NCBI GenBank assembly: GCA_003176035.1
Contig: PSRL01000003.1
Coordinates: forward strand, 1-5,573
Source: Verrucomicrobiota bacterium
Lineage (GTDB): Bacteria; Verrucomicrobiota; Verrucomicrobiia; Chthoniobacterales; Xiphinematobacteraceae
Reading direction: 5' to 3'
DNA length: 5,573 bases
A model generated the notes under the pieces. It did not search any database and was not told where the DNA came from. It saw only the letters and a list, made by a program, of their open reading frames with translations. This document shows positions 1-3,674 of this stretch, piece after piece; the stretch's first letter is position 1; each line of letters starts with the position of its first letter. The translations under genes were made by a program, and so were the position numbers.

Positions 1-76
1 GCTCCGTTGCTCCATTCCCTCTCTCTTCAAAAATCCTATTCTGTAATCATTTTATACTGAATTAACTATACATGCT

Positions 77-137
77 GTTGCCAGGAATTTTTTGCCCAGG
101 CGCGAAGCAACGACCGGGCCATATCTCAATACTGTCG
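77..137 (+). repeat. Degenerate repeat copy 1, inverted partner of 543-597
   Basis: Read on the plus strand, this segment aligns to the reverse complement of 543-597: 45 of 55 aligned bases are identical, with a 5-base and a 1-base gap. The last 32 bases (106-137) match at 28 positions, and all four differences are transitions, which suggests common descent rather than chance. Shared blocks are GTTGCC, CCCAGG, AGCAAC and CCATATCTCAAT. The GAATTTTTTGC block at 85-95 recurs exactly at 3138-3148, before purE. No coding function is visible. Confidence 0.75.
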
Positions 138-150
138 ACGACTGTTGACG
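131..150. repeat. Ten-base tandem duplication
   Basis: ACTGTCGACG (131-140) is followed directly by ACTGTTGACG (141-150), identical at 9 of 10 bases. The duplication lies at the inner edge of repeat copy 1. If one unit is removed, the similarity to the inverted partner near 543 can be followed a few bases further, so it may be a local insertion that arose after the copies separated. Confidence 0.5.
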
Positions 151-332
151 TAATTTGGCAGGAAGATATGAACAAAAGAGGTGGAGCGAAGTAGGGTTGG
201 AGAACGAGAGCCTCTGATGGAATCACCAAGCATTTGTTGTTTTAGGCCGCGAGGATTAACCGATTTTTTATAGGCAGAAGTTCTCGGAGAATTTCGGTAT
301 GCAAAGTAGCCATCCAATGAGGCAGATCCTGA

Positions 333-349
333 GGGGGGAGGGGGATGGG
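333..349 (+). other. G-rich run
   Basis: Six Gs, an A, five Gs, AT and three Gs follow one another on the plus strand. Only three separate runs of three or more Gs are present, so a standard four-tract, three-layer quadruplex is not available; a two-layer form is possible. It has no obvious relation to a neighbouring gene. Confidence 0.4.
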
Positions 350-420
350 ACTCAGCGTTAATTTCCCAACATCAATTAACAGCCGAATTTCTTATTCCTG
401 TTCTTCATCTTTTCTCGTCT

Positions 421-463
421 CGAACAAAATGTACGGTGAGATGCTCGTCATCGCACCCGTTCG
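421..463. other. Two-part inverted repeat (possible stem-loop)
   Basis: An outer CGAAC/GTTCG pair (421-425 and 459-463) encloses an inner stem: GGTG (435-438) with CACC (454-457), then GATG (440-443) with CATC (449-452), interrupted by one A/G mismatch and closed by a 5-base loop. A perfect 8-base palindrome CGATATCG (462-469) overlaps its right edge. No T-run follows on either strand, so it does not look like a simple terminator. Confidence 0.35.
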
Positions 464-542
464 ATATCGTTAATTTAAGGAAAAAAGTCACAGGAGAAAC
501 GAGTGGATCTCCCAGGTTCGCTATAAGATCTTACGCTTAATT

Positions 543-597
543 CAACAGCATTGAGATATGGTCCGGTTGTTGCTCCTGGGCCAAAAGGGTGGGCAAC
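543..597 (-). repeat. Degenerate repeat copy 2, inverted partner of 77-137
   Basis: Its reverse complement aligns with 77-137 (45 of 55 aligned bases; the 32-base block at 543-574 matches at 28). Relative to copy 1 it lacks the five bases between CCCAGG and AGCAAC. Further out, an ATCCTAT block occurs beside both copies (33-39 on the plus strand; about 624-630 on the minus strand) at roughly comparable distances, hinting that the homologous unit is longer than the aligned core. The two copies face each other across about 405 bases. Confidence 0.75.
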
Positions 598-623
598 CCA
601 GTGAGCGAGAGCGCTTTTGTGCC
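579..623. other. Compound inverted repeat (possible structured RNA)
   Basis: CAAAAG (582-587) can pair with CTTTTG (614-619). After a single bulged base, GGC (579-581) continues the pairing with GCC (621-623). The enclosed segment has its own small hairpin, TGGG-CAA-CCCA (590-600). Together this is a nine-pair closing helix around an inner stem. It overlaps the outer end of repeat copy 2. Pairing was done by eye and no folding energy was calculated. Confidence 0.35.
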
Positions 624-645
624 ATAGGATGGTGTTGCTTAAGTT

Positions 646-675
646 GGTCAGGGGTATCGCAGAGGATACCTGACC
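646..675. other. Strong 11-pair inverted repeat
   Basis: The left arm GGTCAGGGGTATC (646-658) and the right arm GATACCTGACC (665-675) pair over 11 base pairs with a two-base GG bulge in the left arm, closed by a six-base loop (659-664). It is the most stable-looking simple stem in the non-coding region. No T-run follows on the plus strand, nor on the minus strand, so rho-independent termination is not well supported. It could be an RNA stem or a protein-binding palindrome. Confidence 0.5.
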
Positions 676-712
676 GATCTCGCTCCTAATCCTCTGTCAT
701 AATTGCTACTCG

Positions 713-749
713 CGCCGACCTCCCTAGGTTTTAGGATAGGTCCTAATTA
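713..749 (+). repeat. Degenerate repeat, direct copy of 3071-3106
   Basis: This segment matches 3071-3106 at 30 of 37 alignment columns with one single-base gap. The invariant core is TTTTAGGATAGGT, preceded by CTAG, with CGCCG at the left end and TAAT at the right. Weaker similarity extends left at the same spacing: CATAATTGCT (698-707) against CAAAATTTCT (3056-3065). It sits downstream of gap, whereas its partner lies upstream of purE, so it does not track one type of gene boundary. Confidence 0.65.
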
Positions 750-773
750 AAAAACGCTCTAAATGAGTTGTGC

Positions 774-836
774 AAAAAATAAAACTTGTTGGGCCGGAAC
801 ATCGTTGCGCAAGGAAGGGAAATGAGTTGGTCCGGC
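774..836 (-). terminator. Weak candidate terminator for gap
   Basis: On the minus strand, downstream of the gap stop codon, GCCGGA (836-831) can pair with TCCGGC (798-793), followed eight bases later by a T-rich stretch, TTTTATTTTTT (784-774). The six-pair stem encloses a 32-base loop and the T-run is not adjacent, so this is a poor intrinsic terminator. I list it because it is the only stem-plus-T arrangement I found within about 120 bases of the gene end. Confidence 0.2.
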
Positions 837-891
837 TGCCTGCCAGGTCACCTTTATTTGCTATGAGGGTTTCTTAAATTCCGTAATGTCT

Positions 892-1935
892 CTATTTTTC
901 AATGACCCGTTTGAGCAGATCGACACAACGGTTGGAATAGCCCCATTCATTATCGTACCAGCTGATCAATTTGAAAAATCGGTCATTCAGTTCAATGCCG
1001 GAGCCTGCGTCAAAGATGCTCGAATGAGAATCATGGATGAAATCGGTGCTTGTCACTTCATCGCTGGTATAGGCGAGGATGCCTTTGAGGTCAGTCTCGC
1101 TTGCCCCCTTCATTGCCGCGCAGATTTCGGTATAACTCGTCTTTTTGGCTGTCTGCAGAGTCAAGTCCACTACGGACACCGTTGGCGTAGGAACACGAAG
1201 CGACATGCCGGTCAGCTTTCCTTTGACTTCCGGAATGACCAGACCCACGGCCCGTGCTGCTCCGGTGGAAGATGGAATGATGTTCACTGCGGCGGAACGC
1301 CCTCCTTTCCAATCCTTGCGTGAAGGACCGTCGACTGTTTTTTGCGTGGCCGTATAGCTGTGCACAGTGGTCATTAAACCTTGTTCGATCCCAAAGCCTG
1401 CTTTTAAGAGGACATGAACAATTGGCGCAAGGCAGTTGGTCGTACAGCTTGCATTAGAGATAATGCGGTGTTGATTGGGGTCGTATTTGTGGTCATTGAC
1501 GCCCATGACGATGGTAATATCTTCCCCCTTGGCCGGAGCGGAAATAATTACCCGTTTCGCGCCGGCGGCAAGGTGTCCTTTTGCTTTTTCTGCGTCTGTA
1601 AATAAGCCCGTACTTTCGATGACGATATCGACACCCAGCTCCTTCCAAGGCAATGCACTGGGTCCTTCTTTGACTGCCAAGCATTTAATCTTGTAGCCGT
1701 TTACTACGAGCAGATCATCTTCTTCCAAGTGAGGAGAGGATTTTTCGCTATGCACTTCGCCTTTAAATCGCCCTTGAACTGAGTCGTACTTAACAAGATA
1801 AGCGAGATTGTCAGCGGGGACTAAGTCATTCACCGCTGCCACTTCAACTGTTTTTCCTAAAAGTCCTTGTTCTGCGATTGCGCGAAAAACAAGCCGTCCA
1901 ATTCTGCCGAACCCGTTGATGCCGATTTTTACCAT
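892..1935 (-). CDS. gap: Glyceraldehyde-3-phosphate dehydrogenase, NAD-dependent (glycolytic)
   Basis: This cytosolic enzyme converts glyceraldehyde-3-phosphate, NAD+ and phosphate to 1,3-bisphosphoglycerate. The 347-residue protein is full length for the family. It shows the Rossmann start VKIGINGFGRIGR (2-14), an Asp (D37 in VND) at the place that favours NAD over NADP, the catalytic motif SNASCTTNC with Cys164, the partner His192 in TTVHSYTATQ, and WYDNEWGYSNR near the C terminus (326-336). I chose the ATG at 1935 because the family begins MVKIGINGFG; a TTG at 1947 would add four residues with no support. No Shine-Dalgarno sequence is visible before the ATG, but a strong sigma-70-type promoter lies at 1980-2008. 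The gene is probably transcribed on its own, downstream of aroK. The segment GPSRKDWKGGR is a common variant in some bacterial and eukaryotic GAPDHs. Confidence 0.98.
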   Translation of the reverse strand: MVKIGINGFGRIGRLVFRAIAEQGLLGKTVEVAAVNDLVPADNLAYLVKYDSVQGRFKGEVHSEKSSPHLEEDDLLVVNGYKIKCLAVKEGPSALPWKELGVDIVIESTGLFTDAEKAKGHLAAGAKRVIISAPAKGEDITIVMGVNDHKYDPNQHRIISNASCTTNCLAPIVHVLLKAGFGIEQGLMTTVHSYTATQKTVDGPSRKDWKGGRSAAVNIIPSSTGAARAVGLVIPEVKGKLTGMSLRVPTPTVSVVDLTLQTAKKTSYTEICAAMKGASETDLKGILAYTSDEVTSTDFIHDSHSSIFDAGSGIELNDRFFKLISWYDNEWGYSNRCVDLLKRVIEK

Positions 1936-1979
1936 ATTACGAAACAAAATATTGAGTTGTTGATTTGAGCTGGAAAGAA

Positions 1980-2008
1980 ATTACATCGCTTCTCGAGCGA
2001 GCCGTCAA
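1980..2008 (-). promoter_or_regulatory. Sigma-70-type promoter for gap with inverted repeat in spacer
   Basis: On the minus strand, TTGACG (2008-2003, five of six matches to TTGACA) and TGTAAT (1985-1980, five of six matches to TATAAT) are separated by exactly 17 bases. Transcription would start near 1973, giving a leader of about 38 bases before the gap ATG. The spacer holds a perfect inverted repeat, TCGCT-TCTCG-AGCGA on the plus strand (1986-2000), placed where a repressor or bent-DNA effect could act. The promoter itself is read directly from sequence; regulation through the palindrome is speculation. Confidence 0.7.
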
Positions 2009-2083
2009 TGGCGGACTTCACGGACTTTGACCGCCTTTTCCGGAAGATTGAAGGTGAGAAACGGCTTCGCCGCGCCAAAAAAT

Positions 2084-2623
2084 CTATTTATTACCGACGG
2101 AGTCGGCAGTGCCGGTGGACGAAGTTAATTCAAGAATTTTGGCAGCGGTTTCCTCGTGATTCAAATACGAAGAATCCACCTGAAAATCCGCGCTTTTTCG
2201 ATAAAGCGCCTCCCGCTCGGCTAAAAGAGATTCAAATTTTATGCGAGGGTTTTCCACCAGAAGCAAAGGGCGTTTTTGGGAACGCATAGCCCGTTCGAAA
2301 AGAATATCAGTTTTGGCGTACAACCAAATCACGGGGCCAATCCGGCGAAGAAGATGTCGGTTTTCTTCCTGCAAAACGATCCCGCCACCAGTGGCCAGGA
2401 CGATGCCTTCATAATCCACTAGCCGACGCAGAATGTTCGTCTCCCGATCTCGAAAAGCTGACTCGCCTTCTAGCGAAAAAATCTTCCGAATGGACATCCC
2501 CGCCTCAGTGACAATTTCGGCATCAGTGTCCAGAAACGATCTCCCCTGCTTCGCCGCGAGTCTTCTGCCCACGGAGCTTTTTCCAGAGCCCATGAATCCG
2601 ATGAGAACAAGGTTATTATGCAC
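2084..2623 (-). CDS. aroK: Shikimate kinase
   Basis: AroK phosphorylates shikimate at the 3-hydroxyl using ATP, the fifth step of the pathway to chorismate and aromatic amino acids, in the cytoplasm. The 179-residue protein has the P-loop GFMGSGKSS (9-17), the substrate-binding Asp34 in LDTD, Arg58 in FRDRE, the GGG motif (79-81), the lid-type arginine R118 in KRPLL, and R137 in AEREALYR. Its length is typical. The only plausible start is GTG at 2623, since no ATG precedes the P-loop and residues 1-8 (MHNNLVLI) resemble other family N termini. That GTG overlaps the end of the upstream cold-shock gene by eight bases. The AGGAG sequence abuts and partly overlaps the GTG, too close for normal initiation, so re-initiation by ribosomes finishing csp is likely. 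The stop is TAG; no good terminator follows. Confidence 0.96.
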   Translation of the reverse strand: MHNNLVLIGFMGSGKSSVGRRLAAKQGRSFLDTDAEIVTEAGMSIRKIFSLEGESAFRDRETNILRRLVDYEGIVLATGGGIVLQEENRHLLRRIGPVIWLYAKTDILFERAMRSQKRPLLLVENPRIKFESLLAEREALYRKSADFQVDSSYLNHEETAAKILELTSSTGTADSVGNK

Positions 2624-2831
2624 TCCTGGGAATTTTTATAACGTTATTTGCACGGAGGCCCTTCTCATTCGAGATCAGCTCATAATCCACCTCATCGCCT
2701 TCCTTAAGGCTACGAAAACCCTCCGTTTGAATTGCACCAAAATGTACGAATATATCGCCGTCTACATTGGGATCGGTGATAAAGCCGTACCCTTTCTTAT
2801 CATTGAACCACTTTACTGTTCCTTTAGCCAT
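2616..2831 (-). CDS. csp: Cold-shock domain protein (CspA family)
   Basis: This is a small single-domain nucleic-acid-binding protein of the CspA family. Such proteins bind single-stranded RNA and DNA, melt RNA secondary structure and act as RNA chaperones or antiterminators; some are cold-induced and others constitutive. The 71-residue protein begins MAKGTVKWFNDKKGYGFI, with RNP1 KGYGFI (13-18) and RNP2 IFVHF (27-31), plus the usual aromatic surface residues W8, F9, Y15, F17, F28, H30 and F31. The ATG at 2831 has the clearest Shine-Dalgarno site in the window, GGAG (2843-2840), eight bases upstream. The end carries tandem stops TAA TAA. aroK starts inside its last codons, so the two are probably co-transcribed. 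A leader of about 90 bases with a hairpin (2906-2927) is possible, which would suit a cold-shock gene, but temperature control is not shown. Confidence 0.97.
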   Translation of the reverse strand: MAKGTVKWFNDKKGYGFITDPNVDGDIFVHFGAIQTEGFRSLKEGDEVDYELISNEKGLRANNVIKIPRSA

Positions 2832-2905
2832 GTTTTCTACTCCATATTCTTCCTCATAACGTTTTTTTGGGGAAAATCATCTAACTTTCTTTACTTCTCT
2901 TTGCG

Positions 2906-2927
2906 GAGGAACCAGCTACCGTTCCTC
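2906..2927 (-). promoter_or_regulatory. Inverted repeat in the csp leader
   Basis: GAGGAAC (2906-2912) and GTTCCTC (2921-2927) form a perfect seven-pair inverted repeat around an eight-base loop, 75-96 bases upstream of the csp start. If csp is transcribed from the weak promoter at 2930-2958, this would be the very first structure in its mRNA. It may instead be an operator. The arms are read directly; the role is inference. Confidence 0.4.
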
Positions 2928-2929
2928 AA

Positions 2930-2958
2930 ATTTCAGCTCAAGTGGCAAACATTTACAA
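2930..2958 (-). promoter_or_regulatory. Weak candidate promoter for csp-aroK
   Basis: TTGTAA (2958-2953) and TGAAAT (2935-2930) on the minus strand each match four of six sigma-70 consensus bases with a 17-base spacer. This would give a csp leader of roughly 90 bases. Other pairs in the region score worse by eye, but this level of match can occur by chance. Confidence 0.25.
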
Positions 2959-3070
2959 ATTTGATGATTTTTTGCTATGGCATTTAATGCGTACACCTTG
3001 ACCGGGCGGGAGTAGTCCAAACTGCGAGAGAAGAGCTTAGAACCTTGCCTGGCTCCAAAATTTCTGGCAA

Positions 3071-3106
3071 CGCCGGTCTCTCTAGTTTTAGGATAGGTGA
3101 TAATCA
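3071..3106 (+). repeat. Degenerate repeat, direct copy of 713-749
   Basis: It matches 713-749 at 30 of 37 columns, including the exact run TTTTAGGATAGGT. It also has TCTCTCT (3077-3083) and TAATCA (3101-3106) at the same 24-base offset as TCTCTCT (20-26) and TAATCA (44-49) near the left end of the window. This hints that the 20-137 and 3071-3171 segments are two diverged copies of one longer unit. Confidence 0.65.
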
Positions 3107-3108
3107 CC
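3096..3108. promoter_or_regulatory. Perfect 13-base palindrome upstream of purE
   Basis: GGTGAT-A-ATCACC is a perfect inverted repeat with a one-base centre, about 70 bases upstream of the purE ATG. Its shape suits a dimeric transcription factor. It overlaps the right end of the repeat at 3071-3106, but the related copy at 713-749 lacks the symmetry, so the palindrome is specific to this site. It does not resemble the E. coli PurR box. Confidence 0.35.
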
Positions 3109-3137
3109 GCAGGGTGGTTCAGTGTCGCGCGATAGCA

Positions 3138-3171
3138 GAATTTTTTGCACCTTGGTATGACCAATATCTCA
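3138..3171 (+). repeat. Possible third copy of the 77-137 repeat, abutting purE
   Basis: GAATTTTTTGC (3138-3148) is identical to 85-95, and GACC (3159-3162) and ATATCTCA (3164-3171) follow in the same order as at 112-115 and 121-128, with about ten bases fewer between anchors. The middle is not alignable by eye, so homology is less certain than for the first two copies. Its end lies four bases before the purE ATG. Confidence 0.4.
3152..3164. promoter_or_regulatory. Small palindrome just before purE start
   Basis: TTGGT-ATG-ACCAA is a perfect five-pair inverted repeat with a three-base loop, ending 11 bases before the purE ATG. In the mRNA it would form a small hairpin where a ribosome binding site is normally found. 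No Shine-Dalgarno sequence is visible there. Effect on translation is speculation. Confidence 0.3.
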
Positions 3172-3175
3172 CTTT

Positions 3176-3673
3176 ATGTCCGTTAACGCCGATCATCCAA
3201 TAGTAGGAGTAGTCATGGGAAGTAGGTCCGACTGGGAAACCCTGCGTGAAGCATCTCTCATGCTGAGGGAATTAGGGATTCCGCATGAATGCCGTGTGGT
3301 TTCGGCTCATCGCACGCCAGATTTGATGGCCCAATATGCCCGTGAGGCACATTCCCGAGGCTTGCGTGTCATCATCGCAGGAGCGGGAGGAGCCGCACAT
3401 TTGCCAGGCATGCTGGCGGCCCAAACGGTTGTGCCCGTTTTGGGAGTCCCTGTGGAAAGCCGCATCTTGCGCGGGGTGGACTCTCTTCTTTCCATTGTAC
3501 AAATGCCCGCTGGCATTCCTGTAGCCACATTTGCAATCGGACCAGCGGGAGCGCGAAATGCCGCTCTTTTTGCAGCCGCAATTTTAAGCAGTAGCGATGA
3601 TCTGATCGCTCAGGCGTTGGGAGCCTTTCGTCACAAACAAACCTCTCAGAGCACGGATTCCAAACTCGAATAA
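3176..3673 (+). CDS. purE: N5-carboxyaminoimidazole ribonucleotide mutase
   Basis: Class I PurE moves the carboxyl group of N5-CAIR to carbon 4 to make CAIR, a late step in IMP synthesis; the octameric enzyme is cytoplasmic and normally works with PurK. The 165-residue protein is of standard length. It contains MGSRSDW (14-20, with S16 and D19), the catalytic SAHRTP (43-48, with H45) and AGAGGAAHLPGM (68-79, with H75), the signature loops of the active site. The ATG at 3176 is the first in-frame start after a stop at 3158. No Shine-Dalgarno site is seen; a small palindrome occupies that position. purK is not in the window. The stop TAA is followed one base later by the sua5 start, so the two are surely co-transcribed. 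The charged, polar last 15 residues look like a flexible tail. Confidence 0.98.
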   Translation: MSVNADHPIVGVVMGSRSDWETLREASLMLRELGIPHECRVVSAHRTPDLMAQYAREAHSRGLRVIIAGAGGAAHLPGMLAAQTVVPVLGVPVESRILRGVDSLLSIVQMPAGIPVATFAIGPAGARNAALFAAAILSSSDDLIAQALGAFRHKQTSQSTDSKLE

Positions 3674-3674
3674 A

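Larger units (their letters stand above)
1..891. other. Long non-coding region with degenerate repeats and hairpins
   Basis: This stretch lies beyond the 3' end of gap and has no reading frame I recognise. The longest open frame is a 63-codon minus-strand one (317-126) with no familiar motif and no clear ribosome binding site. I looked on both strands for tRNA T-arms, the conserved RNase P, tmRNA and SRP RNA motifs, and CRISPR-like spacing, and saw none. What it does contain are repeat copies (77-137, 543-597, 713-749), several inverted repeats (421-463, 579-623, 646-675), a G-rich run (333-349) and a small tandem duplication (131-150). It may be decayed former coding DNA, a mobile-element relic or an unrecognised structured RNA; I cannot tell which. 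Confidence 0.6.
2832..3175. other. Divergent csp / purE intergenic region
   Basis: This 344-base gap separates the minus-strand csp-aroK pair from the plus-strand purE operon, so it should hold promoters for both. It contains a 7-pair inverted repeat (2906-2927), repeat copies (3071-3106 and 3138-3171) and two 13-base perfect palindromes (3096-3108 and 3152-3164). An 82-codon minus-strand frame (3164-2916) crosses it but has no motif I recognise and runs through the repeats, so I do not call it a gene. I found no convincing sigma-70 promoter for purE and only a weak one for csp. Confidence 0.6.

Noticed and set aside
1..14. Possible tRNA 3' end, since the window starts near a CCA
   Set aside because: Only 14 bases are available and no T-arm can be seen, so there is no support.
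168..194. Short plus-strand frame after an AGGAAG sequence
   Set aside because: The spacing to the ATG is short but plausible, yet the frame has only eight codons. I treat it as chance.
126..317. 63-codon minus-strand open frame in the left non-coding region
   Set aside because: There is no similarity I recognise and no clear start signal, and it enters repeat copy 1. It could be a relic but I cannot support it.
646..675. SRP RNA, because GGTCAGG resembles part of the 4.5S RNA domain IV
   Set aside because: The diagnostic GGAAGCAGC-type loop does not follow; the sequence closes into a simple hairpin instead.
886..1323. 145-codon plus-strand open frame
   Set aside because: It lies wholly antisense to gap, which has every catalytic motif; its own translation has no recognisable domain.
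1936..1947. TTG at 1947 as the gap start
   Set aside because: It adds four residues (MFRN) before the family-standard MVKIGINGFG and has no better ribosome site than the ATG at 1935.
2062..2072. Small hairpin CGGC-TTC-GCCG as an aroK terminator
   Set aside because: It has only four pairs, and on the minus strand the T-run precedes rather than follows the stem.
2433..2987. 184-codon plus-strand open frame
   Set aside because: It runs antisense through aroK and csp and into the intergenic region, with no family motif.
2916..3164. 82-codon minus-strand open frame between csp and purE
   Set aside because: It has no motif or ribosome binding site and crosses repeats whose copy at 713-749 contains stops in the matching frame, so it is unlikely to be coding.
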